Shown here one piece after another: positions 1-9,064 of a stretch of 53,183 nucleotides of DNA. Each line of letters opens with the position of its first letter. Within the stretch, counting starts at the first letter, position 1. Where the stretch lies: contig JAFKLL010000037.1 of assembly GCA_017304845.1 (NCBI GenBank), forward strand, positions 1 through 53,183. The letters run 5' to 3'. The notes beneath the pieces were generated by a model. It did no database searches and was not told the DNA's origin. It saw only the letters and a program-made list of their open reading frames with translations. The DNA is from Solirubrobacterales bacterium (GTDB lineage Bacteria > Actinomycetota > Thermoleophilia > Solirubrobacterales > 70-9). Both the position numbers and the translations under genes were made by a program.

Positions 1-348
1 GATCAGCGCCACGGTGAGCGGGCCCAGGAACTCGAAAGTGACCGCGGTGCCGAGCGGGATCCGGTCGATCGCCGCGTAGAAGCTCAGGTTGACCCCGGCC
101 AGGACCGCGCCGAACCCCAGGGCGAGCCGCAGGGAATCCCGCGACATGCGGAAGCTGGGCCGCCAGATCAGGCAGAGCAGCAGCGCCGAGATCGACGAGC
201 GCATGAGCACCACTCCCCCGGCCCCGACCTGATCGAAGAGATTCGTCGCCAGCGCCGCCCCGATCTGGATCGAGGTGATCGCGCCCAGCACCATCGCCAC
301 CGCGGGCAGGGTCGGTGACGGGCTGGACCTGTCGGGGGAAACGGCCAT
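1..348 (-). CDS. RhtA-like EamA/DMT amino-acid exporter, truncated by window edge
   Basis: The N-terminal 116 codons of a polytopic inner-membrane transporter are present, and the reading frame runs off the left edge. After a polar start come alternating hydrophobic helices. The segments [20 protein letters not shown] and [18 protein letters not shown] match the homologous parts of E. coli threonine/homoserine exporter RhtA, including the proline-leucine-glycine and E-F-x-G-P-L motifs. The ATG at 346-348 is the first start in frame. The gene is divergent from the thioesterase at 412, so 349-411 probably holds both promoters. Amino-acid efflux is inferred from the family, and the exact substrate is unknown. 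Confidence 0.8.
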   Translation of the reverse strand, partial: MAVSPDRSSPSPTLPAVAMVLGAITSIQIGAALATNLFDQVGAGGVVLMRSSISALLLCLIWRPSFRMSRDSLRLALGFGAVLAGVNLSFYAAIDRIPLGTAVTFEFLGPLTVALI

Positions 349-411
349 CCGGGCAGTGAATCACCGCCACAGAATCGGTGCCGTGACCTCGAGCTCGGCG
401 ATAATCCGCGC

Positions 412-843
412 ATGACCAGCCCGGCACCCTCCCGCGACGACTATCCGCACTTCCGGACGATCCCGACCCGCTGGAAGGACAACGACATCTACGGGCATGT
501 CAACAACGTCGAGTACTACTCCTACTTCGACACGGTCATCAACGCCTACCTGATCGAACAGGGCGGCCTCGACATCCACCGCGGCGAGACGATCGGCGTC
601 TGCGCGGAGTCCCACTGCCAGTTCCTCGCCGCGATCGCCTTCCCCGCCCCGGTCGAGGCCGGGCTCCGGGTCGGTCATCTCGGCAACTCGTCGGTCCGGT
701 ACGAGATCGGCCTCTTCGACTCCGACGGCGGTCAACTGGCCGAGGGCTGGTTCGTCCACGTCTTCGTCGACCGCGAGAGTCGACGTCCGGCCGTCCTGCC
801 CGAGACGGTCCGGGCGGCGCTCGAACCGTTGGTGACGGCATGA
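412..843 (+). CDS. hotdog-fold acyl-CoA thioesterase (4HBT family)
   Basis: A 143-residue protein of typical single-hotdog length. The early motif W-K-D-N-D-x-Y-G-H-V-N-N (about residues 21-32) is the 4-hydroxybenzoyl-CoA thioesterase-type signature, where the Asp at the position before YGHVNN is usually catalytic. It would hydrolyse a cytosolic acyl-CoA or aryl-CoA; the substrate cannot be read from sequence. The stop overlaps the next start (ATGA, 840-843), so it is translationally coupled to the zinc dehydrogenase downstream and the pair probably forms one operon. Confidence 0.85.
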   Translation: MTSPAPSRDDYPHFRTIPTRWKDNDIYGHVNNVEYYSYFDTVINAYLIEQGGLDIHRGETIGVCAESHCQFLAAIAFPAPVEAGLRVGHLGNSSVRYEIGLFDSDGGQLAEGWFVHVFVDRESRRPAVLPETVRAALEPLVTA

Positions 844-1976
844 GGACCACCGCCACCGTTCTGCGCGAGATGGGGGTTCCCGGCCCCTTCGCGGAAACCC
901 GGCCGCTGGAACGGGTCGAGCTCGAGCTGGACCCGCCCGGCGAGGGCGAGCTGCTGATCCGTATCCGGGCGGCGGGCCTCTGCCACTCCGACCTCTCGGT
1001 GATCACCGGCCAGCGCCCCCGAGTGATGCCGATGGCCCTCGGTCACGAGGCCGCCGGCGAGGTGGTCGAGACCGGGCCCGGGGTCGACGGGTTCGCGGTG
1101 GGCGATCACGTCGTGCTCGCCTTCGTCCCCGCCTGCGGCGAGTGCCGCTTCTGCCTCGAGGAACGACCCGCCCTCTGCGAGCCCGGCGCCGAAGCGAACG
1201 GCGCCGGAACCCTGCTCGGCGGCGGCATGAGGCTCCACGAGGACGGCGGCGACATCCACCATCACCTCGGTGTCTCGGCCCTGGCCGATCACGCGGTCGT
1301 CTCGGCCCGCTCCGCCGTCGTGGTGCCCGACGACCTCCCCTTCGAGATCGCCGCCCTGTTCGGCTGCGCCGTCCTGACCGGCGCCGGGGCGGTGCTCAAC
1401 ACCGGCGCCTCAGCGCTCAGCCGCGAGGGTGCCTCGATCGCCGTCTTCGGGTTGGGCGGGGTCGGACTGGCCGCGCTGCTCGCCGCCAAGTCCCGGCGGC
1501 CGGACGTGCTCGTCGCGGTCGATGCCGTGCCCGAGAAGCTCGAGCTGGCCCGTGAGCTGGGGGCCGACGTGACCGTCGCCGCGGGCCCCGACGCCGTCGA
1601 CCAGGTGCGCGAAGCCACGGGCGGCGGGGTCGACCTCGCGGTCGAGACGGTCGGCAACGAGGTCGTGCTGGCCGAGACCTACGCCGCGACAGGTCGAGGC
1701 GGCACTACGGTCACCGCCGGCCTGCCCCATCCCAGCCGCAAGTTGGAGATCCCGGCGATCTCGCTGGTCGCGGAGGAAAGGACGCTGAAAGGGTCGTATC
1801 TCGGCTCCTGCGTCCCCAGCCGGGACATCCCGGAGTTCATCCGCATGTACCGGGAGGGCGAGATGCCGGTCGAGAAGCTGCTCAGCCACCGGCTCACCCC
1901 CGACCAGATGAACGAAGGCTTCGACCGGCTCGCCCGGGGCGAGGCGGTCCGCCAGATCGTCATGTTCGACAGCTAG
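840..1976 (+). CDS. zinc-dependent alcohol dehydrogenase, class III-like MDR family
   Basis: A 378-residue medium-chain dehydrogenase. Catalytic-zinc ligands are visible as Cys48 in GLCHSD, His in GHEAAGE and a later Cys in [11 protein letters not shown]. The structural-zinc lobe is the four-cysteine cluster C-G-E-C-R-F-C-x7-C. A Rossmann NAD(P) site GLGGVGL follows. This pattern is that of class III/formaldehyde-type and mycothiol-dependent alcohol dehydrogenases, so it should oxidise an alcohol or hemithioacetal in the cytosol. It is coupled to the upstream thioesterase. It converges on the hydrolase at 1984 with only 7 bp between. Confidence 0.88.
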   Translation: MRTTATVLREMGVPGPFAETRPLERVELELDPPGEGELLIRIRAAGLCHSDLSVITGQRPRVMPMALGHEAAGEVVETGPGVDGFAVGDHVVLAFVPACGECRFCLEERPALCEPGAEANGAGTLLGGGMRLHEDGGDIHHHLGVSALADHAVVSARSAVVVPDDLPFEIAALFGCAVLTGAGAVLNTGASALSREGASIAVFGLGGVGLAALLAAKSRRPDVLVAVDAVPEKLELARELGADVTVAAGPDAVDQVREATGGGVDLAVETVGNEVVLAETYAATGRGGTTVTAGLPHPSRKLEIPAISLVAEERTLKGSYLGSCVPSRDIPEFIRMYREGEMPVEKLLSHRLTPDQMNEGFDRLARGEAVRQIVMFDS

Positions 1977-1983
1977 CCGCGTC

Positions 1984-3372
1984 TCAGCGCACGTGGTTGC
2001 GCAGGAACGGCACCAGCGTCTTGATGAAGTCGTTCTTCGCCGGGGTGGCGCTGAGCGGGTCGATGTGCGCGTAGGTCTTGGAACGGACCACGCTGCGGAC
2101 CCACTTCTTCGGCACCTTCGACTGAGCCGCCAGGGCCGCGGTCGCCCACTTGATCCTGCCGTCGCCGAGCGCGGCGTCGAACGAGTACATCGGCAGGCGC
2201 ACCCGACGCCCCATCGTCGTCTTGATCCCGAACACCTTCTGGGCCGGGGTCGCGATCCCGTTGTTGATCGCGCCCGCGTCGATGGTCAGGCGCATCGGGT
2301 GGTACCAGGAGGTGCCGTCCATGCCGTCGATCTCCATGAACACCGAGGCGGCCCGCTTCGCGGTTCCGAGCTGGCCGTCGACCCAGCCCCTGGGATCGCC
2401 CGAGGGCGCGAGGTCGCCGATGTGGCTCTGCACCAGGCGCAGGTTCTCGGGGCCCGTGTCCGCGTCGACCGCGTAGGCGTACTGCGCCAGGTTCGTCGCC
2501 GAGACCGGCGGCTTGAGGTCGGCGGGCAGCAGCGGGAAGTCATCCATCAGCGAGCGCTCGTTCGGGTGGAGGAGCGCCGCCGTGGACCCCATCGCGTTGA
2601 AGACTCCGGCCGCCCAGGGGAACGGCGGCACCAGGGTGATGAACGGCGAGGCCGACTCCTGGTTGAGACTGTCGAGGCTCGCCTGCGCGTCCTCGGCGGT
2701 GGGAAGGTCGGCCGCCTCCCGGGCGCCGGCCCCGTCGATGAAGACGAGCCCGGCCAGGTCCTTCGCCCCCGGCCGGCCGTTGAAGTTCCAGGTCGCGTAG
2801 GCGGTGACGATCGAACCGCCGAGCGAGTGACCGCCGAGCACCACCTTGCGGCCACCACGCCGAGCCACGTTCACGACCCGCTTGATGTCCCCGACCGCGA
2901 CCTTGAGGCCCCAGTTCTTCGCGAACTGCGTCTCGGCCGTGGTCTTGCCCTCGAAGTGGGGTGAGACCGACGAGTCGATCAGCCAGCCCAGGTAGTAGTC
3001 GAGCATCTGCTCATTCGTCGCCTGACCCTTCAGATAACTCTCCAACATCGAGTGATCCTCGAGCAGGTTCTCGCGCCGTTCGATCGACCAGACCTGCCAG
3101 CCCTTCAACCGTTTGACCAGGGCGCCACCGAGCGGACGGAAGTTCGTCGCCCCGGCCGAGGTGCCGGGTTCCAGCAGAAGAATCTTCTTTGCCTTCGGGT
3201 TTCCTTGCTTCAACACCTTGACCTTGTTGAACTGAGTTGGCGTTCCCGGTGCCGGATAACCCTTGAGGGTCATTACGTTGAGCTTTGCGGAAGCGCTGCC
3301 CGTGATGGCAAGACCGACCAGTACGACCATTGCGGCCGCCAAGGCGACGGATCCCCTGCGAAATGAACTCAT
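1984..3372 (-). CDS. secreted alpha/beta hydrolase
   Basis: A 462-residue protein with an N-terminal signal peptide (basic start, hydrophobic run about residues 10-26, A-x-A-type end near 29). The nucleophile elbow G-H-S-L-G-G places the likely catalytic serine at 183. A conserved LVFIDGAG strand follows, and the C-terminal histidine in AHIDPLSA could complete the triad. It probably acts outside the membrane on an ester or lipid. A good GAGGAG ribosome-binding site precedes the ATG. It lies downstream of the 3480-3932 gene but is separated from it by a strong terminator, so it is likely transcribed alone. Confidence 0.82.
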   Translation of the reverse strand: MSSFRRGSVALAAAMVVLVGLAITGSASAKLNVMTLKGYPAPGTPTQFNKVKVLKQGNPKAKKILLLEPGTSAGATNFRPLGGALVKRLKGWQVWSIERRENLLEDHSMLESYLKGQATNEQMLDYYLGWLIDSSVSPHFEGKTTAETQFAKNWGLKVAVGDIKRVVNVARRGGRKVVLGGHSLGGSIVTAYATWNFNGRPGAKDLAGLVFIDGAGAREAADLPTAEDAQASLDSLNQESASPFITLVPPFPWAAGVFNAMGSTAALLHPNERSLMDDFPLLPADLKPPVSATNLAQYAYAVDADTGPENLRLVQSHIGDLAPSGDPRGWVDGQLGTAKRAASVFMEIDGMDGTSWYHPMRLTIDAGAINNGIATPAQKVFGIKTTMGRRVRLPMYSFDAALGDGRIKWATAALAAQSKVPKKWVRSVVRSKTYAHIDPLSATPAKNDFIKTLVPFLRNHVR

Positions 3373-3437
3373 ACCTCTCCTCTTCGTCTTCGCGGCTCTC
3401 CCGGACCGCGACCTGCTTCGATTCTAACCCACGAAAA

Positions 3438-3459
3438 AGGGCCCGCCGAAGCGGGCCCT
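3438..3459 (-). terminator. intrinsic terminator with UUCG tetraloop
   Basis: A perfect 9-bp stem (AGGGCCCGC / GCGGGCCCT) encloses CGAA on the plus strand, which reads C(UUCG)G in the minus-strand RNA. It is followed by a short run of U (plus-strand A at 3434-3438). It sits 20 bp after the stop of the leftward gene 3480-3932. Confidence 0.9.
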
Positions 3460-3479
3460 CGATCGACGCCGTCGACTGC

Positions 3480-3932
3480 TCAGACGGCGGTGTAGGTCTT
3501 CTCGGCGCTCTTCTTGACCGTGCCGGCGGCGACGGCCTTCTTGGCGAGGCCGTTGGCGGCGCTGTTCTGCACGCCGATGCCACGGGCGATGTCGGCCAGC
3601 CGCGAGCCCGGGTTGTCCTTCACATAGGCGACGAACTGAGCTTCACGCTCACCGCGCTTCGCGCGCTTGCCACCCGAGGTGGTCGCCGTCTGCTCCGAAC
3701 CGAGGGCCTTCTGGATGCGCGTCTGAGCTTCCTTGATCGACTTCTCGGCGTCGCGGGCTTCCTGACGGGCCTTGGCCTTCTTGTCCTTGTACTCAGCCTT
3801 GACCTTCGCGGTAGCGTCCTTGGTCGCTTCCTTCACCGCGTCACGAATGGCCCGGCTCTCCTCGACCGAAAGCTGCTTCAGCTTCGATGCGGAAGTCTCC
3901 AGCTGCTGTATCGCGTCCTCAATGCTTGACAA
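3480..3932 (-). CDS. coiled-coil plus winged-helix small basic protein, possibly nucleoid-associated
   Basis: A 150-residue Lys/Ala/Glu-rich protein. Residues about 1-80 form a long charged helix or coiled coil with repeated K-A-K-A-R-Q-E-A-R type heptads. A basic linker GGKRAKRGERE follows, then residues about 97-150 look like a compact winged helix-turn-helix (DNPGSRLADIARGIGV, then a KKSAEKTYT wing). The start is TTG at 3930-3932 with GAGGAG just upstream. The architecture suggests DNA binding or bridging, but I do not recognise a characterised family. It is monocistronic, with its own promoter-like sequence and terminator. Confidence 0.72.
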   Translation of the reverse strand: MSSIEDAIQQLETSASKLKQLSVEESRAIRDAVKEATKDATAKVKAEYKDKKAKARQEARDAEKSIKEAQTRIQKALGSEQTATTSGGKRAKRGEREAQFVAYVKDNPGSRLADIARGIGVQNSAANGLAKKAVAAGTVKKSAEKTYTAV

Positions 3933-3979
3933 GGTGTCTCCTCGTTTCGAGTTTCATTCGTGTGCCTGCCAGCATCTTC

Positions 3980-4008
3980 GTAATACCGGACGGATTGACT
4001 ATAACCAA
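3980..4008 (-). promoter_or_regulatory. candidate sigma70-type promoter for the coiled-coil/winged-helix gene
   Basis: On the minus strand TTGGTT (4008-4003) and TATTAC (3985-3980) are separated by 17 bp, about 48 bp before the TTG start, in a gap (3933-4207) that is clearly AT-richer than the genes around it. The rest of that gap holds no gene I can support. Confidence 0.4.
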
Positions 4009-4207
4009 GGTCAGAGTAACCGAATTCACTGACCAATCAAGGAATACCTTTCATTCATTCACTTCTTGCATTCAGATCAGCATGTAACTGAGATGACTGA
4101 TCTGTTTCTTTCGTAAATCTCCATGGTGCCGGCGCGAGCGACCGCGGGAGCCGAGGAGAGCGGGTTGCTACGTTGGTCGTCCCCTCTTTCCTCGATCGAA
4201 CCCGTCC

Positions 4208-5416
4208 ATGGCAGCACCCAATCTGCGCCCTTCGCGCTCACAGATCACCCACAGCCGCGCCTTCTGGGCGATGGCCGCGATCGCCGTCACCTTCCCGGCG
4301 ATCTCAGCCGTGCCCTCGCCCCTCTACGCCCTCTACCAGGACCGCTGGGGCTTCTCGTCGAGCACGCTGACCGAGGTCTTCGCCATCTACGTGGTGGCGC
4401 TGCTCGCCTCGCTGCTGATCTTCGGAGCGCTCTCCGATCACGTCGGCCGCCGGCCGGTCCTGCTCGGCGCGATCTTCTTCGAGGCGGTCTCCCTGGTCGT
4501 CTTCCTGACCGCCGACGGGGTCGGGGCCCTGGCCGTGGCCCGGGTTATCCAGGGCCTGGCGACCGGCGCCGCGCTCTCCACCCTCAGCGCCGTGATCGTC
4601 GACCTGCAGCCCGCCCACGCCCCGAAACGCAGCGGCGTGGTCAACGGGGTCGCGCCCCTGGCGGGCCTCGCCTTCGGGGCGCTCGGATGCGGGCTCCTGA
4701 TCCAGCTCGCTCCCTGGCCCACCTCGCTGGTCTTCATCATCCTGCTGGTCGCCCTCGCGGTCTCGGCGGTGGCGGTGTGGATCTCCCCGGAGACGTCGAC
4801 GCTCCGGCCCGGGGCCAGACAGTCGCTGGTGCCCCATGTGGGCCTCCCCACACGGCTTCGCAACGACTTCCTCGCGCTCGCGCCGATCATGATCGCCAGC
4901 TGGGCGCTGGGTGGCCTCTACCTGTCGCTGGGACCGTCGATCGCCAACGGATTCCTCAGCCACCAGAACTATCTGACGGGCGGCCTCGTCGTAACCGCGC
5001 TCTGCGGAACCGGCGCCTTCGCCGCCTATGCGTTCCGAGAGCGCGAACCGCAGTCGATCCTGCGGCTCGCCGCCACTTGGCTGGTGATCGGCATCACCGT
5101 GACTCTGGGCGGGATCGAGATCGACTCCCTGCTCCTGGCTCTGATCGGCACCGTGATCTCCGGTATCGGCTTCGGCGCCTCGGCGCTCGGGACCTTCGGC
5201 ACGCTGGCCACCCTGGCCGACCCACATGAACGCGGCGAGCTCTTCGCGCTCGCCTACGTGGTGAGCTACATGGCCTTCAGCCTGCCGGCGGTGGCGGGCG
5301 GCCTGGCCGCCGATCAGATCGGACTCCACAAGACCGCCCTGATCTACAGCACCGGCGTCCTGGTCCTCGCCGCCGTGGCTTTCATGGTTTCCGGCCGCCA
5401 GCGATCCCTGAGTTGA
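4208..5416 (+). CDS. MFS transporter (drug/sugar efflux type)
   Basis: A 402-residue protein with about twelve hydrophobic segments, the usual MFS size. The loop 2-3 signature is visible as GALSDHVGRRPVLL, and the first helix is followed by PSPLYALYQDRWGFS, typical of actinobacterial MFS exporters. It should move a small solute across the inner membrane by proton antiport; the substrate is unknown. The ATG at 4208 has no clear Shine-Dalgarno sequence, so leaderless translation is possible. It stands alone between an AT-rich gap and the ImmA island. Confidence 0.85.
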   Translation: MAAPNLRPSRSQITHSRAFWAMAAIAVTFPAISAVPSPLYALYQDRWGFSSSTLTEVFAIYVVALLASLLIFGALSDHVGRRPVLLGAIFFEAVSLVVFLTADGVGALAVARVIQGLATGAALSTLSAVIVDLQPAHAPKRSGVVNGVAPLAGLAFGALGCGLLIQLAPWPTSLVFIILLVALAVSAVAVWISPETSTLRPGARQSLVPHVGLPTRLRNDFLALAPIMIASWALGGLYLSLGPSIANGFLSHQNYLTGGLVVTALCGTGAFAAYAFREREPQSILRLAATWLVIGITVTLGGIEIDSLLLALIGTVISGIGFGASALGTFGTLATLADPHERGELFALAYVVSYMAFSLPAVAGGLAADQIGLHKTALIYSTGVLVLAAVAFMVSGRQRSLS

Positions 5417-5468
5417 ATACCGAAACGCTCACCTAGGAGACCGCCAACCCTTTCCGTGGTCTCATGTT

Positions 5469-5484
5469 GTTAGGATCCGCTAAC
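5469..5484. promoter_or_regulatory. palindrome in ImmA upstream region, possible repressor operator
   Basis: GTTAG and CTAAC flank six bases (GATCCG). A second inverted pair GAGACC/GGTCTC lies at 5437-5463. Both are in the 234-bp gap before the ImmA gene, which has no convincing gene. Operator function is inferred from position only. Confidence 0.3.
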
Positions 5485-5650
5485 TCATGGGCGCACTTCG
5501 GAGGCACTTCGGGCCGCGACTCAGCGCAACATCGATGACCGCTGCCATAACTTCGACTCTGTCCATGTGTTCACACTTTCAATACGTAGCTGCCGGTAAC
5601 GAGCGGTAGCCTCGCGAGAACAAGCTCGAACATTCGCAAATAGCGGGAAT

Positions 5651-6163
5651 ATGACACCCGAAGTCGAACATACCTCCATCAAGGACGAAGCCCAACAGGC
5701 CGCAGAGGCGATGCTCCAGAGCACCTGGGACAACAGTTTCCCCGTTGAGCCGAGTCAGATAGCCCAGAAGCTCGGCGTCGAAGTCGTGGAAACGAGTCTC
5801 GGCGGAGAGATTTCCGGAGCCCTCATCAAGACGAAGGGGCGTGATCCCGTAATCCTCTTGAACGAAGAAGACACGGCGAGCCGCAGGCGCTTCACCTGTG
5901 CGCATGAGCTCGGTCATCTCGATCGGCGCACCGGCGACCTGTCCGAGTTCGAGTACATCGATTTCAGGGACGGCACCTCCTCGACCGGAGAGGTCGAGGC
6001 CGAGCGTTTCGCGAATGCTTTCGCAGCCAATCTCCTGATGCCGGAGGATGCCGTGCGTGAACAGGCCGCGACCGGACACAATGCCTATGACATGGCTCAG
6101 TACTTCGGCGCTTCGGTGCTCGCCGTCAGAAACCGGCTGAGCAGCTTGGGTCTGCCCCGCTAG
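5651..6163 (+). CDS. ImmA/IrrE-family metallo-endopeptidase
   Basis: A 170-residue protein with the zinc-protease signature H-E-L-G-H (His85, Glu86, His89) in the context RRRFTCAHELGHL. A downstream E-x3-A/N-x-F-A-A-x-L-L-M-P segment is the third-ligand region typical of ImmA/IrrE peptidases. Family members cleave or destabilise a partner repressor in phage, ICE and toxin-antitoxin-like modules. No XRE repressor is encoded beside it here. Base composition is less GC-rich than its neighbours, suggesting acquisition by transfer. A small membrane protein follows 24 bp downstream and is probably co-transcribed. Confidence 0.88.
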   Translation: MTPEVEHTSIKDEAQQAAEAMLQSTWDNSFPVEPSQIAQKLGVEVVETSLGGEISGALIKTKGRDPVILLNEEDTASRRRFTCAHELGHLDRRTGDLSEFEYIDFRDGTSSTGEVEAERFANAFAANLLMPEDAVREQAATGHNAYDMAQYFGASVLAVRNRLSSLGLPR

Positions 6164-6187
6164 GCCTCCCACATCCAACCAGCTCTC

Positions 6188-6562
6188 ATGGACGAGGCCA
6201 CCACCGCAAGTCGGGAACGAATCCAGGATGCCCAGAAGGTCATTCGCGCCGCGCTTGATCCTTCCGATCATCGCGCGATCGACGGCGCCAGCCGAATTCA
6301 GGACATCAGCCTCAAGAAGACCTACGCGAGGACGATCCTCTGGATCCTCGGAGCGCAGTTGGTCGTCGCCAACTCCGTCTTCATCGCGTACGCATGGGTC
6401 GGTGTCGGTTGGCACGTACCCCCCGGCATCATGGCCACCTGGATGTCGACCACGCTCGTCGAGGTTCTCGGCATCGTCGCCATCGTCACCCGGTACCTGT
6501 TCCCCAACGGCGGAGGCTCGCTGTTGACGGTGGCCACGGTGCCAGAACCACCGATCGAGTAG
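6188..6562 (+). CDS. small membrane protein with two transmembrane helices, ImmA-linked
   Basis: A 124-residue protein: a soluble, charged N-terminal helix region (about 1-42), then two hydrophobic segments at about 44-66 and 80-104, and a short proline-rich tail. I do not recognise a named family. It sits 24 bp after the ImmA-type protease and ends 78 bp before tRNA-Arg, so its function is probably tied to the protease (membrane-anchored target, effector or immunity protein). That link is inferred from gene order alone. Confidence 0.65.
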   Translation: MDEATTASRERIQDAQKVIRAALDPSDHRAIDGASRIQDISLKKTYARTILWILGAQLVVANSVFIAYAWVGVGWHVPPGIMATWMSTTLVEVLGIVAIVTRYLFPNGGGSLLTVATVPEPPIE

Positions 6563-6640
6563 CAGCCGGGCTCAGCCTGGGCGATCGCCGCCGAACCTCC
6601 TGTTCCCGGCCCGGAGCGGCCAGGAAGCGGACGGGCAAGG

Positions 6641-6714
6641 CACCCCCGGCAGGATTCGAACCTGCGACATCCGGCTTAGAAGGCCGGCGCTCTATCCAGC
6701 TGAGCTACGGGGGC
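6641..6714 (-). tRNA. tRNA-Arg (anticodon UCU)
   Basis: The full cloverleaf can be drawn: a 7-bp acceptor stem (GCCCCCG / CGGGGGU), a D arm, an anticodon stem CCGGC/GCCGG with loop CTTCTAA giving anticodon UCU, and a T arm GCAGG-TTCGAAT-CCTGC. The 3' CCA is not encoded. It lies between the ImmA-type island and the GT-C-like membrane protein. Confidence 0.95.
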
Positions 6715-6728
6715 GCGAAGAACTGACG

Positions 6729-8990
6729 TTACTGCTCTTGGGCGGCTTCTTCCGCCGCAGCTTCCCGTTCGGCTTCCGCCTGGTCGGCGAGGGCCTCGGT
6801 CCGGGCCGGGTCCAGGTCGCGCTTGTCGAGGGCGATGCAGCGCTTCGGGTCGAGCTTGCCGTTGATCTTGTAGACGTAGTCGGGCTGCGGGGTGATGTCC
6901 GGCTCGGCGACGACCTCCTTGACCGCGGGATCGTCCGCTATCCAGGCCCGGACCGGGTACCTGTAGTCGGCATCCGGCGAGTCCTGGGTGTAGTCGCTGG
7001 TGATGATGAAGTCGTAGTTGCCCTCGTTGACCGTGTTGATGAACTCGGTGCAGTTGTCGATCAGGCGGTAGGTGCCGTTCGGCCCTTCCTGCCCGATGTA
7101 CTGGACGTGGTTGGAGCGGTCCACCCCGTAGAAGCCGTACTGGCCGAAGAAGATCTCGCCCGAACCGGCCAGGGCGATCCGCTTGTTCCTCAGATCGCGG
7201 GTGAAGGCGTAGGCCTCCTGCGGTCCGCCCTCCTGGAGGAAGAGCGTGGTGCGGGTGTAGTGCTTCTCCGCGTAGCCGACCTCTTCGCCCCGGCCCCAGA
7301 TCGCGGCGATGATCGCGATCGCGGCGACGGCGCCGACGATCACGCTGCGGGGGGCCTTGCCGTTGTCCTTGAGCCAGCTGAGGCCGACCGGCGCCCAGAC
7401 GATCGCCAGGGTCAGGAAGATCGCTCCCGGCAGGTAGCTCGGGTACCACTTCGGCGAGGTGAGGACGGTGATCCCGTAGATCGCGGTCAGGAAGATCAGG
7501 GTCTTCTTCGCCCTGTCGCCCGGTTCGCGCAGTTGTCGGATCAATGGCAGCAGCACCGCGGCCAGGAGCAGGCCCGGCAACAGGTAGCGGGTGTTGGTGA
7601 AGAAGCCGCGCGGCTGGAACTCCTGCCCGGCCGCGGCGAGCGGCGTGAACAGGTAGACCACGGCGGTGACCAGCGCGGCGGCGGCGATCACGCGGACCAC
7701 CTTGTTGCGCGACTTGACGACAAGCCAGATCGCGGCCGCGGCCAGCATGATCAGGATCAGCGGGAAGAGGATGCCGAAGGCGTCGTCGAGCCGGGGGAAG
7801 AACCACCAGCGGTAGGTGCCCGGGTCGGTGATGTAGTGCGCGACCGAGAACCGGGGCCGCGGATCGAGCGGCATCTGGTCGGGCTGGGGCAGGTGGAGCG
7901 GGCCGCCGCTGACCGCCGGCACCGGGTTGCCGCCGGTGTAGATCATCGCCCGCACGTACCAGTAGCCACCGACGATGAGCATCGAGCCGCCGAGCCACAA
8001 CGTGGTGACCAGGCGCCGGCCCTTGCCACTGACCAGGATCATGCCGAGGAAGATCACGCCGATCGGGGCGAGCATCGAGACCTTGATCGAGATCGCGATG
8101 CCGGCCGCGATGCCGGCCAGGACCAGCGGGCCCTTGTCGAGCAGCGGCGCGTTCTCGTCCGGCTTCTCGTCGACCGCCCCGGAGGTCGGGGCGAGGCGCT
8201 GGTGGCCGTTGATCAGGAAGGCGACGAAGGCGACCAGGAAGGCGAAGCAGACGATGTCGTTCCGTCCCTCGCCCGGCTGGGTCTCGATCATCACGCCCGA
8301 GGAGAGCAGGATCGCACCGGCGACCAGGCTGCCCGGGCCGACGCCGTAGGGGCGGCCGACGCACCAGCAGGCGAGCAGGGCCACGCCGAGCGGCAGCAGG
8401 TTGAAGAGCGGCGAGATCCAGTCGCTGTCCATCAGGCCCATCAGGGCGCCATGCATCAGCTCCGAGTTCTGGGGGTAGAACCAGACCGCCAGCCTCAGCG
8501 CATCGGTGAAGTGGAGCGGGATGATCGACGAGTCCTGGATGAACCGCGCCGCCGCGGGCATGTGGTACCAGGTGGTGTCGCCGCCGAACATGCCGAGGTC
8601 GAGGTTGAGCTGGGTCGGGAAGGTCCACTCCGCCACGCACCAGGAGGCGACGCCGACCGCGACCAGGAAGGCCCAGGTCGGCACCGACGGCGCCGCGACG
8701 GGCTCGATGTCACGTCGCGCGAACTTGTAGCCCAGGCCGGCCCCGATCAACGGGATCACGACGCAGGCGGCGGTGATCCAGACCTCCTTGAGCAACCCGA
8801 CCGAGCCGACCAGCTCGAGCGAGATGATCAGCAGCGCGAAGCCGATCGTGAGCTCGGCCAGGCGCGCGAGCGCACCCGAGAACTCGGGCACGATCCATCG
8901 CCTGAGCCACCAGGAGCCGTACCAGACGGCACCGACGATCGCGGCGATCTGGAGCGTCCCAGCGATGTATGAAGCAAGGGACGGGGTCAA
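6729..8990 (-). CDS. large polytopic membrane protein, GT-C glycosyltransferase-like
   Basis: A 753-residue protein with about 12-14 hydrophobic helices. An acidic loop after the fourth helix (L-D-L-G-M-F-G-G-D-T-T-W-Y-H-M-P) resembles the lipid-sugar-binding first loop of GT-C enzymes, and a soluble C-terminal domain of about 230 residues follows. Such proteins transfer sugars from lipid-phosphate donors on the outer face of the membrane, but donor and acceptor cannot be assigned. The start is TTG at 8988-8990 with an AGGA-like site upstream; no better start precedes the first helix. It ends 14 bp before tRNA-Arg. Confidence 0.7.
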   Translation of the reverse strand: MTPSLASYIAGTLQIAAIVGAVWYGSWWLRRWIVPEFSGALARLAELTIGFALLIISLELVGSVGLLKEVWITAACVVIPLIGAGLGYKFARRDIEPVAAPSVPTWAFLVAVGVASWCVAEWTFPTQLNLDLGMFGGDTTWYHMPAAARFIQDSSIIPLHFTDALRLAVWFYPQNSELMHGALMGLMDSDWISPLFNLLPLGVALLACWCVGRPYGVGPGSLVAGAILLSSGVMIETQPGEGRNDIVCFAFLVAFVAFLINGHQRLAPTSGAVDEKPDENAPLLDKGPLVLAGIAAGIAISIKVSMLAPIGVIFLGMILVSGKGRRLVTTLWLGGSMLIVGGYWYVRAMIYTGGNPVPAVSGGPLHLPQPDQMPLDPRPRFSVAHYITDPGTYRWWFFPRLDDAFGILFPLILIMLAAAAIWLVVKSRNKVVRVIAAAALVTAVVYLFTPLAAAGQEFQPRGFFTNTRYLLPGLLLAAVLLPLIRQLREPGDRAKKTLIFLTAIYGITVLTSPKWYPSYLPGAIFLTLAIVWAPVGLSWLKDNGKAPRSVIVGAVAAIAIIAAIWGRGEEVGYAEKHYTRTTLFLQEGGPQEAYAFTRDLRNKRIALAGSGEIFFGQYGFYGVDRSNHVQYIGQEGPNGTYRLIDNCTEFINTVNEGNYDFIITSDYTQDSPDADYRYPVRAWIADDPAVKEVVAEPDITPQPDYVYKINGKLDPKRCIALDKRDLDPARTEALADQAEAEREAAAEEAAQEQ

Positions 8991-9064
8991 GACCGTCCTG
9001 TGAACACGATTGGCACCGCGGCAATCCTAATTGAGGGCAGGGCGGCGAGGTCCGCCCACCCGGA

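Noticed and set aside
4123..5229. 368-codon alternative frame on the same strand as the MFS gene
   Set aside because: Arg/Pro-rich out-of-frame translation; the 4208-5416 frame has all the MFS motifs.
5487..5630. Possible small ORF starting ATGGGCGCACTTCGG before the ImmA gene
   Set aside because: About 47 codons with no repressor-like HTH, no ribosome-binding site and no codon bias; not supported as a gene.
6738..8972. 744-codon open frame antisense to the GT-C-like membrane protein gene
   Set aside because: Composition is Arg/Asp/Gly-rich shadow sequence produced by the high-GC complementary strand; no domain is visible and the opposite strand encodes a clear multi-helix protein.
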